64,000 nt of DNA from an uncultured Polaribacter sp. (lineage in GTDB: Bacteria; Bacteroidota; Bacteroidia; Flavobacteriales; Flavobacteriaceae): positions 62,001 to 126,000 of the forward strand of contig NZ_CANMFI010000001.1 in the NCBI RefSeq assembly GCF_947497125.1, in the 5' to 3' direction. Position numbers and translations under genes: made by a program. Below are positions 18,489-27,505 of the stretch, in pieces (within the stretch, counting starts at the first letter, position 1; every line of letters starts with the position of its first letter). The notes beneath the pieces are model-generated. The model saw nothing but the letters and a program-made list of their open reading frames with translations. It ran no database searches and was not told where the DNA came from.

Positions 18489-19019
18489 ATGCTATTCAAT
18501 ATTTTTAACTTTCATAAATTAAAAGAGGCTAGGCTTAAAAAAAGACTTTTAAAAGAGATTTTAAATAAGCAATCTGTTATTTCGCAGCCTATAAAAGAAA
18601 TAAAAAAAGTAGGTATTTTAACATTAGATAGCATATCTAATAATCAAGATTTACAAGCAGAAGTAGAAACTGTATTCGGAGTAAGAAATAGCAAAATGTT
18701 TAGTTTTAGAAACTTTGAGAAACTGCAAGAAAGTTCTTACAAGCATTTTACCGAAAAAGAGTTTGATTGGTCTGGTAATATTATCAATCCAAGTTTTCAA
18801 AACTTTATACAAGAGCCATTCGACCTGCTAATTTGTGTTTATAACAGTTCTCATTTATATCTAGAATTAGCAACTGTTTTATCTGAAGCAGATTTTAAAG
18901 TAGGTTTTTCTGGTGTAAACTCAGAGCTATTTGAAATTGAAGTAGTAGAGCAAATTACAAGCGTAAATTCTTTCTTAACAGAAATAAAAAAATACCTTCA
19001 AATACTTAAAAAACTATAA
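18489..19019 (+). CDS. DUF6913-like conserved hypothetical protein
   Basis: 176 residues, soluble, with a basic N-terminal helix (about 1-30) and then an alpha/beta pattern (KKVGILTLD, DLLICVYN, VGFSG). I believe it belongs to DUF6913, a family often found upstream of dapA in flavobacteria, but this is recalled and not checked. No catalytic motif is visible. It lies in line with dapA after about 100 bases. Confidence 0.7.
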   Translation: MLFNIFNFHKLKEARLKKRLLKEILNKQSVISQPIKEIKKVGILTLDSISNNQDLQAEVETVFGVRNSKMFSFRNFEKLQESSYKHFTEKEFDWSGNIINPSFQNFIQEPFDLLICVYNSSHLYLELATVLSEADFKVGFSGVNSELFEIEVVEQITSVNSFLTEIKKYLQILKKL

Positions 19020-19123
19020 AATTAAACTTTTACAATAATCTTGTTTATTCTTTGTAAGAATATAAAGTTTACCTAATAATATTCATCTATATATTGTAAT
19101 TTTACAGTCTAAAATTTAATAGA

Positions 19124-19999
19124 ATGCAAAAATTTATTGGTACCGGAGTTGCATTGGTTACCCCTTTTAAAGAAGATTTAAGTTTAGATTTTGATGCACT
19201 AACAAAACTTGTCAATTTTAATATTGAAAACGGTATTGATTACTTGGTAATTAATGGTACAACAGGCGAGAGTGGTACTATTACCAATGAAGAAAAAGAA
19301 GAAATTATTGCTACAATTATAAAAGCAAATAACAAACGTTTACCGTTGGTACTTGGTGTTGGTGGAAACAATACTAGTTTAGTAGTTTCAGAATTAAAAT
19401 CGAGAAACTTTACAGGTATTGATGCTATTTTATCTGTAGCTCCTTATTATAGTAAGCCAACTCAAGAAGGGTTTTATCAGCACTTTAAGGCAATTGCAGA
19501 GGCAACCGAATTGCCAATAATACTTTATAATGTGCCAGGCAGAACCGCAAAAAACATGGAGCCATTTACAACATTAAGATTGGCAAATGATTTTTTAAAT
19601 GTAATTGCCGTAAAAGAAGCAGGTAATAATATGCAACAATATTACACGCTACTTAAAGACAAACCAAAAGACTTCTTAATTATTTCTGGGGATGATGATT
19701 TGGCTTTTGGAACCACTTTAGCTGGTGGGTCGGGTGTTATTTCTGTTATAGGGCAAGCTTTTCCGAAGCAGTTTTCGACAATGATAAACCACGGTTTACA
19801 AGGGAATAATAAAGACGGTTATGACATTCATTATAAAATGATGGATATCATTGATTTAATTTTTGAAGAAAATAATCCGGCAGGTATAAAAGCAGTTTTA
19901 AAAGAGTTGCAAATTACTACCAATGAGGTTCGTTTACCTTTAGTTACAGCAAGTGAAGGCTTAACTCAAAAAATTAAAAAATTCATCAAATCATTTTAG
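19124..19999 (+). CDS. dapA: 4-hydroxy-tetrahydrodipicolinate synthase
   Basis: Condenses pyruvate with aspartate semialdehyde in the lysine/diaminopimelate pathway. The 291-residue protein has the TTGESGT substrate loop, Tyr135 in YNVPGR and the Schiff-base Lys164 in AVKEAGN. Length matches the family (about 292). The AT-rich upstream region contains TAATTTTA, a possible weak -7 element. The later pathway gene dapD is in the same window about 10 kb away. Confidence 0.97.
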   Translation: MQKFIGTGVALVTPFKEDLSLDFDALTKLVNFNIENGIDYLVINGTTGESGTITNEEKEEIIATIIKANNKRLPLVLGVGGNNTSLVVSELKSRNFTGIDAILSVAPYYSKPTQEGFYQHFKAIAEATELPIILYNVPGRTAKNMEPFTTLRLANDFLNVIAVKEAGNNMQQYYTLLKDKPKDFLIISGDDDLAFGTTLAGGSGVISVIGQAFPKQFSTMINHGLQGNNKDGYDIHYKMMDIIDLIFEENNPAGIKAVLKELQITTNEVRLPLVTASEGLTQKIKKFIKSF

Positions 20000-20297
20000 T
20001 TATTGAGTAAAGTATTTTTGTTGAATTGATATTTAAGTAGATTAGTTTTCTATCTTACAACAGATTTTTTGTAAAAAAGAAAATTATTAATTTATTCTTA
20101 ACAACTTTAATATTAACATATTTTTAATATCAGATTTCTCTTATTTTGTATTCATTTGCAGCAAAAGATAGCACAATAGCTGTGATGTTGTTTTATTTTA
20201 AAGCTTTTATTTGATTATATTTTAGAAGTATTTTATTTCTAAAATAGAATTTGTTTTAAGAAAAAATAATTTCTTTTATTTATCCATAATTAATCAC
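20000..20297. other. AT-rich intergenic region between dapA and bamD
   Basis: About 310 bases without a supported ORF. It contains a short inverted repeat (TTTTAGAA at 20220-20227 with TTCTAAAA at 20237-20244) and, at its end, the bamD promoter. No tRNA or recognised RNA fold was seen. A dapA terminator and the bamD control region presumably lie here. Confidence 0.4.
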
Positions 20298-20305
20298 TAA
20301 TTTTG
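20298..20305 (+). promoter_or_regulatory. Predicted -7 element (TAATTTTG) for bamD
   Basis: Exact TAnnTTTG match that ends only 4 bases before the bamD ATG. With the usual start site 4-7 bases downstream, the transcript would begin at or beside the start codon, i.e. a leaderless or near-leaderless mRNA. No clear TTG is seen at the -33 position. Confidence 0.5.
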
Positions 20306-20309
20306 CCCG

Positions 20310-21176
20310 ATGCAAAAAATTAAAAATTTAGCGTATTTATTGATGTTTTCACTACTGTTTGTTTCATGTGGTGAATATCAAAAAATTTTAAACAAAGGTA
20401 CTACAGAAGATCAGTATAAAATGGCTACAAAAATGTATGAAGCCAATAAGTACAGTAAGGCGTTGCGTTTATTCGAGAAAATTACTCCAGCTTACAGGGG
20501 TAAACCTCAAATGGAACGTATTTCTTTTATGGTAGCTCAATCTAATTTTAACGAAAAAAATTATAGTATTTCTGGTTATTATTTTGATCGATTTGCTAAA
20601 AATTACCCAAAAAGTTCTAAGAAAGAAGAGGCAGCTTTTTTATCTGCATATAGCTATAAGTTAGCATCGCCAAGTTTTAGTTTAGATCCTACAGATACAA
20701 ACAAAGCTTTAGAAGCTTTTCAAAGTTTTATAAATGAATATCCAGATTCTGATAAAATAGAAGATGCAAATGCAAACTATAAAGAGCTAAGGTATAAGTT
20801 GCAAAAGAAATATTTTGAAATTGCAAAAACATATTACAGAACTGCAGATTATGATTTACGTAATTATAAAGCGGCAATACAAGCTTTCGACAACTTATTA
20901 TCAGATTACTTAGGGTCAGAATTTAAAGAAGAAGCATTGTTTTATCGTTTAAAAGCAGCACATGATTTTGTTTTAAAAAGTACTTTTAGAAGAAAGCTAG
21001 AGCGTATAAAAGATGCCGAAGAAGCGTATGAGAAACTTGTAAGAAATTACCCAGAATCTCAATTTTTAGAAGAAGCAGACAAAATGTTAGCAACGCTTAA
21101 TAAAGAAGAGGTTTTTGTGACTGATTTAGTAGCAAAAGCAAAACAAAAAGAATTAAATAGTTTACAAAAGAAATAA
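20310..21176 (+). CDS. bamD: Outer membrane protein assembly factor BamD
   Basis: 288-residue lipoprotein (signal ending in LFVSCGEYQ, lipidated Cys20) with tetratricopeptide-like helical repeats across about 25-270, such as YEANKYSKALRLFEKI and FDRFAKNYPKS. It is the essential lipoprotein partner of BamA in beta-barrel insertion. It leads a compact run with rpoZ and coaBC. Length is typical of Bacteroidota BamD (about 260-290). Confidence 0.93.
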   Translation: MQKIKNLAYLLMFSLLFVSCGEYQKILNKGTTEDQYKMATKMYEANKYSKALRLFEKITPAYRGKPQMERISFMVAQSNFNEKNYSISGYYFDRFAKNYPKSSKKEEAAFLSAYSYKLASPSFSLDPTDTNKALEAFQSFINEYPDSDKIEDANANYKELRYKLQKKYFEIAKTYYRTADYDLRNYKAAIQAFDNLLSDYLGSEFKEEALFYRLKAAHDFVLKSTFRRKLERIKDAEEAYEKLVRNYPESQFLEEADKMLATLNKEEVFVTDLVAKAKQKELNSLQKK

Positions 21177-21185
21177 TAACTAATT

Positions 21186-21506
21186 ATGGATTATAAAGAT
21201 ACAAAAGCAGCATTAAGTACTATTACTTATAATAAGAATGAAGTTGAGTCTCCAACTCAAAACATTTATGAAGCTATTTCTATTATTGCAAAAAGAGCAA
21301 CTCAAGTAAATGAAGATTTAAAAAAAGAGTTAGTTGATAAATTAGAAGAATTTGCAACTTATAATGATAGTTTAGAAGAAGTTTTTGAAAACAAAGAACA
21401 AATAGAGGTTTCTAAATTTTACGAGCGTTTACCTAAGCCAACTGCAATAGCTGTTGAAGAATGGTTAAATGACAAAGTATATTTTAGAACACCAGAAACA
21501 GAATAA
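21186..21506 (+). CDS. rpoZ: DNA-directed RNA polymerase omega subunit (Bacteroidota type)
   Basis: 106 residues. The YEAISIIAKRATQVNEDLKKEL segment (key residues Ala-Lys-Arg-Ala) corresponds to the conserved helix of omega subunits that wraps the beta' C terminus. The position between bamD and coaBC is typical for Bacteroidota. It overlaps the coaBC start by one base (TAATG), so translation is coupled. Confidence 0.88.
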   Translation: MDYKDTKAALSTITYNKNEVESPTQNIYEAISIIAKRATQVNEDLKKELVDKLEEFATYNDSLEEVFENKEQIEVSKFYERLPKPTAIAVEEWLNDKVYFRTPETE

Positions 21507-22714
21507 TGTCTGTTTTAAGAGGTAAAAAAATCCTTTTAGGAATTTCGGCAGGTATTGCAGCATATAAGTCTGCATCACTTGTTAGATTATTTATTAAATT
21601 AGGCGCAGAAGTCAAAGTAGTAATGACTCCTGCGTCTAAAGATTTTATAACACCCCTTACACTTTCTACACTTTCTAAAAACCCTGTAAATTCTACCTTT
21701 TATGAAAAAGAGGAAGAAAATGAATTGTGGAACAATCATGTAGATTTAGGTCTATGGGCAGATTTAATGTTAATTGCGCCCGCAACTGCCAATACCTTGT
21801 CTAAAATGGCAAATGGTACTTGTAATAATTTATTATTAGCTACTTATTTATCTGCTAAATGCCCTGTGTATTTTGCGCCGGCGATGGATTTAGACATGTA
21901 CATTCATCCATCAACTACCAAAAGTTTTCAAACGTTACAATCTTTCGGAAATATTTTAATTCCTGCAACCTCTGGTGAACTAGCAAGTGGTTTGGTTGGT
22001 AAAGGTAGAATGGCAGAGCCACAAGATATTGTCACATTTATAGAAAATGACATTTTAGAAAAGCTACCTTTAAAAGGGAAAAAGCTTTTATTAACAGCTG
22101 GCCCAACTTATGAAGCTATAGATCCTGTTCGCTTTATTGGCAATCATTCTTCAGGTAAAATGGGATTTGCATTGGCAGAGGCAGCAGCAAATTTAGGTGC
22201 AGAGATTTATTTAATTGCAGGGCCAACCAATCAAAAAATAACAAACTCTTTAGTACATAGAATTGATGTTGTTTCTGCAGAAGAGATGTACACAGCAGCG
22301 CATACTCATTTTAGTAAAGTAGATATTGCTATTCTTGCAGCAGCAGTTGCAGATTACAAACCAAAAAATATTGCAACTCAGAAAATAAAAAAGAAAGAAG
22401 CAACGTTAGATATTAAATTGACTCCAACAAAAGATATTTTAGCTTCTTTGGGAGAAATTAAAAAACAACAATTTTTAGTAGGTTTTGCTTTAGAAACCAA
22501 TAATGAAATTGAAAATGCCAAAGGAAAATTAAAACGAAAAAACTTAGATGCAATTGTTTTAAATTCTTTACAAGATAAAGGTGCTGGTTTTGCAACAGAT
22601 ACCAATAAAATTACTATTATTGATAGTGATTATAATGAAAAGCATTTTGAATTAAAATCTAAAGTAGCAGTTGCTAAAGATATTATGGACGAAATTGTTT
22701 TAAGAATTTCTTAG
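21506..22714 (+). CDS. coaBC: Bifunctional phosphopantothenoylcysteine decarboxylase/ligase
   Basis: Makes 4'-phosphopantetheine from phosphopantothenate and cysteine in CoA synthesis. The 402 residues comprise a flavin-dependent CoaC domain (about 1-180) with active-site His78 in NNHVDLG and the NGTCNN loop, then a CoaB synthetase domain (about 185-400) with AGPTYEAIDPVRF, NHSSGKMG, AAVADY and KIKK. A hairpin repeat follows directly and may end the transcript. Confidence 0.96.
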   Translation: MSVLRGKKILLGISAGIAAYKSASLVRLFIKLGAEVKVVMTPASKDFITPLTLSTLSKNPVNSTFYEKEEENELWNNHVDLGLWADLMLIAPATANTLSKMANGTCNNLLLATYLSAKCPVYFAPAMDLDMYIHPSTTKSFQTLQSFGNILIPATSGELASGLVGKGRMAEPQDIVTFIENDILEKLPLKGKKLLLTAGPTYEAIDPVRFIGNHSSGKMGFALAEAAANLGAEIYLIAGPTNQKITNSLVHRIDVVSAEEMYTAAHTHFSKVDIAILAAAVADYKPKNIATQKIKKKEATLDIKLTPTKDILASLGEIKKQQFLVGFALETNNEIENAKGKLKRKNLDAIVLNSLQDKGAGFATDTNKITIIDSDYNEKHFELKSKVAVAKDIMDEIVLRIS

Positions 22715-22727
22715 TAATTTTGTTTCC

Positions 22728-22774
22728 TCGAGCGCAGTCGAGAGGTTTATTAATAAGGTTTCGACTGCGCTCGA
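22728..22774. repeat. GC-richer hairpin repeat after coaBC (REP-like)
   Basis: Perfect 14-base arms TCGAGCGCAGTCGA and TCGACTGCGCTCGA separated by 19 bases. The base composition differs sharply from the AT-rich surroundings. It lies 13 bases after the coaBC stop and 23 bases before the DUF4835 start. I recall similar GCGCAGTCGA/TCGACTGCGC elements scattered between flavobacterial genes, which would make it a REP-like mobile palindrome; that cannot be checked here. Confidence 0.75.
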
Positions 22775-22797
22775 CCAGACACAATATAAATTTGAAT

Positions 22798-23691
22798 ATG
22801 CGTAAAATTGTATCATTTTTAATCTTATTTTTTTCAATAATTAGTCTTAATTCGCAAGAATTAAATAGCTTGGTTACGGTAAATTATAATCAGGTACAAG
22901 GTTCTAATACGCAAGTTTTTAAAACACTTCAAACGGCATTAACAGAATTTGTTAATCAAACAAAATGGACTAATAATGAGGTGGCGCCTGAAGAAAGAAT
23001 AGATTGTGCCTTTACCATAATTGTTACCTCTAGAGATAATAATAATTTTAATGCAACCTTGCAAATACAATCTACAAGACCTGTTTATGGTGCTTCGTAT
23101 GCAACGCCAATACTTAATATAAAAGACAACGAATTCCGTTTTAAATACAATGAATTTGATCCTTTAATTTATAACAAAAACTCTTTTGATAGTAATTTAA
23201 TTTCTACCATTGTTTTTTATGTTAATATTATTTTAGGAACAGATGCAGATACTTTTAGTAAAAACGGAGGAGATACTTATTTAAAAGAAGCTCAAAATGT
23301 TATGTTACAGGCCCAACAAAGTGGTTTGTCTTCTTGGCAAAATGTTGTGGGTAAACAAAATCGATTTTTATTAATTGATAATCTATTATCATCAAAGCTA
23401 ACAGGTTTTAGAACGACTCTTTATGACTATCACAGATTAGGTTTAGACAATTTTTACATCAACAAAAATTTAGCAACCCAATCCATAGAAAATGCAGTTA
23501 TATCTTTAGAAAGTCTTTACAATAAAACAGTTGGTAATTATTTAATTAGATTGTTTTTTGATGCTAAAGCAGACGAAATTGTAAATATTTACTCTGAAGA
23601 TGTTTCTTCTACAAGAAATAAAAATAAATTACTACAAGTTGTTAGAAAAATTTCGACCAATAATAACTCAAAGTGGAAGAACATTAATTAA
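22798..23691 (+). CDS. DUF4835 family protein
   Basis: 297 residues with a signal peptide (hydrophobic to about residue 17, cleavage near LNSQE). The rest is predicted mixed alpha/beta, rich in Asn and aromatic residues, and ends in a run with KADEIVNIYSEDV. I recognise it as DUF4835 from its place between coaBC and recN and from its overall features. Function is unknown; the envelope location is inferred from the signal. An upstream ATG in frame lies inside the hairpin repeat and is rejected. Confidence 0.82.
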   Translation: MRKIVSFLILFFSIISLNSQELNSLVTVNYNQVQGSNTQVFKTLQTALTEFVNQTKWTNNEVAPEERIDCAFTIIVTSRDNNNFNATLQIQSTRPVYGASYATPILNIKDNEFRFKYNEFDPLIYNKNSFDSNLISTIVFYVNIILGTDADTFSKNGGDTYLKEAQNVMLQAQQSGLSSWQNVVGKQNRFLLIDNLLSSKLTGFRTTLYDYHRLGLDNFYINKNLATQSIENAVISLESLYNKTVGNYLIRLFFDAKADEIVNIYSEDVSSTRNKNKLLQVVRKISTNNNSKWKNIN

Positions 23692-23762
23692 AACTTTAAT
23701 TTTAAAAACTCTTTAAAATTGATGCATTTTTCACTAATTTTAACTTCTAAAAATTAGTCAAT

Positions 23763-25415
23763 TTGTTAACACAACTTTCTATAAATAACTACGCATTAAT
23801 CAATAAATTAACTATTGATTTTTCTTCGGGACTGTCTATAATTACAGGAGAAACAGGTGCTGGTAAATCCATTCTTTTAGGTGCCTTGGGCTTAGTTTTA
23901 GGTAATAGAGCAGATTTATCTTCGTTAAAAGATACTACTAGTAAATGTATTGTAGAAGCTAAAATGGCGATTTCAAATTATAACTTACAAGCTTTTTTTG
24001 AAGATGTAGATTTAGATTATGAGCCAGAGACTATTATTAGACGAGAAATTTTACCTTCTGGTAAATCTAGAGCTTTTATAAACGATACTCCGGTTACTTT
24101 AACGGTGTTAAATGAGTTAAGAACCAAACTAATAGATGTGCATTCTCAGCATCAAACCATAGAGTTGTCTGATGTTTCTTTTCAGTTTGAAATTTTAGAT
24201 GCTTTAGCAAATAATAAAAGTAAGATTGAATCTTACCAAAGAGGTTTCTTACAATTAAGCACTTTAAGAAAAGAATTACAAAATTTAGAGTTACAGCAAA
24301 AAGAAGCAAACCAACAATACGATTATAATTTACACTTGTTTACAGAATTAGAAGAAGCAAAAATTGTTGTTGATGAACAAGAGGAATTAGAATTAAAGTT
24401 AGAGAAATTAACCAATATAGAAGATATTAAAGAAAATTTATCGGAAGCTTTAGAGCTTTCTATAAATGAAGAAATAGGGCTTCAAAACTTACTAAATACA
24501 TTAGAACATAAATTATCTAAAATTGCTAGTTACTCAAAAGAGTATCAAGAAATTTCAGATAGAATTACTTCTGTAAAAATAGAAGTAGATGATATTGTAT
24601 CAGAATTAGAAGATGCTAATGAAAATGTAGATTTTAATCCAAACGAAGCACAAGAAGTTAATGATAGGTTACAGTTGCTTTATAATTTACAGAAAAAACA
24701 TTATGTAAATTCGAATCAAGAACTTTTACAAGTTTTTGAAGAATTATCAAACAAGGTGCAAAAAGTAGCCTCTGCAGAAGAAGATTTGTCAAACAAAAAT
24801 GCAGCCATTAAAAATGTAAAAGACAAGCTTGATGTTCTTGCAGATAAAATCTCTAAAGCAAGAAAAACAGCCATTCCAAAACTAAAAAAAGAGTTAGAAA
24901 ATTTACTAGCAGACTTGGGTATGGCAAATGCGCGTTTTTCTATAAACATAAAAGAAACTAAAGAGTATCATTCCAACGGAAAAGATCAATTAGAGTTTCT
25001 GTTTTCTGCGAACAAAGGAGGAAGCTTTGGCGAGTTAAAAAAGGTGGCCTCTGGCGGAGAATTATCTAGAATTATGCTTTCTGTAAAAAAAGTGTTGTCT
25101 ACTAATACACAATTACCCACAATTATTTTTGATGAAATAGATACAGGTGTTTCAGGCGAAGTTTCTAACAAAATTGCCGCTATAATGCAACAAATGAGTG
25201 TAAACATGCAAGTAATTGCTATTACTCATTTACCACAAATAGCTGCAAAGGGAAACAGTCATTACAAAGTTTATAAAGAAGAAGTTAACGGTATTACTAC
25301 CACTAACTTAAAGCAACTTTCTAATGAAGAACGCGTAAAAGAAATTGCAGAAATGTTAAGCGGAAAAGATATTACAGAGAGTGCAATTACCCATGCAAAA
25401 GAATTATTAAATTAA
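23763..25415 (+). CDS. recN: DNA repair protein RecN
   Basis: SMC-like ATPase for double-strand break repair. The 550 residues show Walker A GETGAGKS at 29-36, two long coiled coils (about 150-345), the signature VASGGELSR and Walker B IIFDEIDTGVSG. Length is typical. The start is TTG: the peptide MLTQLSINNYALI matches the family N terminus exactly, and no nearby ATG does. It precedes fabI by 44 bases. Confidence 0.95.
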   Translation: MLTQLSINNYALINKLTIDFSSGLSIITGETGAGKSILLGALGLVLGNRADLSSLKDTTSKCIVEAKMAISNYNLQAFFEDVDLDYEPETIIRREILPSGKSRAFINDTPVTLTVLNELRTKLIDVHSQHQTIELSDVSFQFEILDALANNKSKIESYQRGFLQLSTLRKELQNLELQQKEANQQYDYNLHLFTELEEAKIVVDEQEELELKLEKLTNIEDIKENLSEALELSINEEIGLQNLLNTLEHKLSKIASYSKEYQEISDRITSVKIEVDDIVSELEDANENVDFNPNEAQEVNDRLQLLYNLQKKHYVNSNQELLQVFEELSNKVQKVASAEEDLSNKNAAIKNVKDKLDVLADKISKARKTAIPKLKKELENLLADLGMANARFSINIKETKEYHSNGKDQLEFLFSANKGGSFGELKKVASGGELSRIMLSVKKVLSTNTQLPTIIFDEIDTGVSGEVSNKIAAIMQQMSVNMQVIAITHLPQIAAKGNSHYKVYKEEVNGITTTNLKQLSNEERVKEIAEMLSGKDITESAITHAKELLN

Positions 25416-25459
25416 CGATTAGAGTTTACTAAACCGGTAAACACAAACTATTACCCAAG

Positions 25460-26266
25460 ATGCAAAATTTACTACAAGGAAAAAAAGGAATTATTTTTGG
25501 AGCTCTAAACGAACATTCTATAGCCTGGAAAACAGCCGAAAAAGCATACCAACAAGGAGCAGAATTTGTATTAACAAATGCACCTGCTTCAATAAGAATG
25601 GGTAATTTAGAGGAATTGGCTAAAAAAACGAACGCTCAAATAATACCTGCAGACGCAACATCTGTAGAAGATTTAGAAAATTTAGTTGTTAAATCGATGG
25701 AAATTTTAGGGGGTAAAATAGACTTTGTTTTGCATTCTATTGGCATGTCTGTAAATGTTAGAAAAAACAAACCTTATACAGATCCTAATTACGATTTTAC
25801 CTTTAAAGGCTTAGATGTTTCAGCCGTTTCTTTTCATAAAGTACTCAATGTTTTGTATCATAAAAAAGCCATGAAAAACTGGGGTTCAATTGTAGCTTTA
25901 ACCTATATGGCTGCGCAAAGAGTGTTTCCAGATTACAATGATATGGCAGATAATAAAGCGTATTTAGAGTCTGTTGCACGTAGTTTTGGCTACTTTTTTG
26001 GTAGAGATTTTAAGGTGCGTGTAAACACCATTTCTCAATCGCCCACACCAACAACTGCAGGTACTGGTGTTAAGGGCTTTGACGGTTTTATTGCCTATTC
26101 AGAAAAAATGAGTCCTTTAGGCAATGCTACTGCTGCCGATTGTGCAGATTATACCATTTCTATGTTTTCAGACTTAACAAAAAAGGTAACCTTGCAAAAC
26201 CTATTTCACGATGGCGGATTTTCTAATATGGGTGTAAGTGATGCAGTAATGGAGAAATTTGAATAA
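25460..26266 (+). CDS. fabI: Enoyl-[acyl-carrier-protein] reductase (NADH)
   Basis: Last reduction step of fatty-acid elongation. The 268-residue SDR-fold protein has the FabI catalytic pattern Tyr149, Tyr159 and Lys166 (YNDMADNK) and the SQSPTPTTAGTG substrate loop. The Ala of the usual AxGxKxxxA region is close to the classical order, and residues around AAQR are typical of FabI. Length is close to the E. coli enzyme (262). A repeat element lies just downstream. Confidence 0.96.
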   Translation: MQNLLQGKKGIIFGALNEHSIAWKTAEKAYQQGAEFVLTNAPASIRMGNLEELAKKTNAQIIPADATSVEDLENLVVKSMEILGGKIDFVLHSIGMSVNVRKNKPYTDPNYDFTFKGLDVSAVSFHKVLNVLYHKKAMKNWGSIVALTYMAAQRVFPDYNDMADNKAYLESVARSFGYFFGRDFKVRVNTISQSPTPTTAGTGVKGFDGFIAYSEKMSPLGNATAADCADYTISMFSDLTKKVTLQNLFHDGGFSNMGVSDAVMEKFE

Positions 26267-26274
26267 TTTTTTTT

Positions 26275-26413
26275 GAAGCATTTTCCTGCTTTTCACTATA
26301 TCTTTTTATAATTTTAAGGCTTACCTTTAAATACTACTTATCAAAAATAGGGCTTCTTTAAAAGAGATGTTTAAATTATAAAAAGGATGCCGTTTCAATC
26401 AGGGCTAGGGGCT
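26275..26413. repeat. Dispersed imperfect-hairpin repeat, copy A
   Basis: Outer ends read GAAGCATTTTCCTGCTTTTC on the left and GGATGCCGTTTCAATCAGGG on the right, with complementary inner arms (CTTTTTATAATTTTAA and TTTAAATTATAAAAAGG) around about 50 bases. The same outer ends occur in copy B at 44581-44656. It fills most of the 229-base spacer between fabI and the glycosyltransferase. Confidence 0.75.
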
Positions 26414-26495
26414 TTTTAAGAATTAGAAATGTAGAAAAGTAACATTATATTTTTTACATTTACAAACATTAAAAATAAAATACTTACTTAGTATC

Positions 26496-27458
26496 TTGAA
26501 ACCTAACTATTCAATCATAATACCAGTTTATAATCGCCCTCAAGAAATTGATGAATTATTAACCAGCCTTACTCAACAAAATTTTTCAGAAGATTTTGAA
26601 GTGATTTTAGTAGAAGATGGCTCGGATTTAAAAAGTGATGTGATTGCTAGTACATACGAAAATAGCTTAGATTTAAAATATTTTTACAAAGAAAATAGTG
26701 GAGCAGGAGCAAGTAGAAATTTCGGAATGCAAAAAGCTTCTGGTAATTACTTTATTATTTTAGATTCAGATGTACTTGTTCCTAAAAATTATCTTGTCGA
26801 AGTAAACAAAGCACTTTCTACTAGCTATACAGATGCATTTGGTGGTCCAGATGCAGCGCATAAAAATTTTACATCCTTACAAAAAGCCATTAATTATGCC
26901 ATGACATCTTTTTTAACAACCGGTGGTATTCGTGGTAAAAAAGAGGTGTTCGGTAAATTTCAGCCAAGAAGTTTTAATTTAGGTATTTCAAAAAAAGCAT
27001 TTATTAAAACCAACGGTTTTAGTGCTATGAAAACAGGTGAAGATATCGACTTAACGTATAGGTTATGGAACAGCGGGTTTAAAACACAACTAATAAAAGA
27101 AGCCTTTGTTTATCATAAAAGGAGAAGTACAATCTCACAATTTTTTAAACAAACTTTTAGTTTTGGTAATGCTAGGCCAATTTTAAATAAAAATTACCCA
27201 GAAAGTGCAAAGATTACTTATTGGTTTCCGTCTTTATTTATTATCGGAATAGATATAAGCATCATTTTAGCGTTTTTTGGCTTTTATCAAATGCTGTTCG
27301 TTTATGCTGGCTATTTCTTTCTAATTCTGGTAGATTCTTTATTTAAAAACAAGAGTTTATATGTAGCGGTACTAAGTGTTTTTGCCATACTTACACAATT
27401 TATGGGTTATGGATTGGGTTTTTTAGAATCGAAATTTTATCCAAAAGAAAGTAAATAA
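26496..27458 (+). CDS. Family 2 glycosyltransferase, membrane-associated
   Basis: 320 residues. The GT-A fold begins at SIIIPVYNRP, with VEDGS and the metal-binding LDSDV; GGPDA and a later TGEDIDLTYR (acceptor-side acidic motif) are present. Two or three hydrophobic helices close the protein (about 240-310). The start is TTG; MKPNYSIIIPVYN is the natural N terminus. It stands alone, ending 47 bases before the convergent mazG. The acceptor sugar is unknown. Confidence 0.85.
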   Translation: MKPNYSIIIPVYNRPQEIDELLTSLTQQNFSEDFEVILVEDGSDLKSDVIASTYENSLDLKYFYKENSGAGASRNFGMQKASGNYFIILDSDVLVPKNYLVEVNKALSTSYTDAFGGPDAAHKNFTSLQKAINYAMTSFLTTGGIRGKKEVFGKFQPRSFNLGISKKAFIKTNGFSAMKTGEDIDLTYRLWNSGFKTQLIKEAFVYHKRRSTISQFFKQTFSFGNARPILNKNYPESAKITYWFPSLFIIGIDISIILAFFGFYQMLFVYAGYFFLILVDSLFKNKSLYVAVLSVFAILTQFMGYGLGFLESKFYPKESK

Positions 27459-27505
27459 TTACTTAGAATTTAAACTTAGGAAATATGGAAGTTTAGGGTT
27501 GTAGC

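Noticed and set aside
22720..22797. Upstream extension of the DUF4835 ORF
   Set aside because: The extra 26 residues are encoded by the hairpin repeat and are arginine-rich; the ATG at 22798 begins a proper signal peptide.
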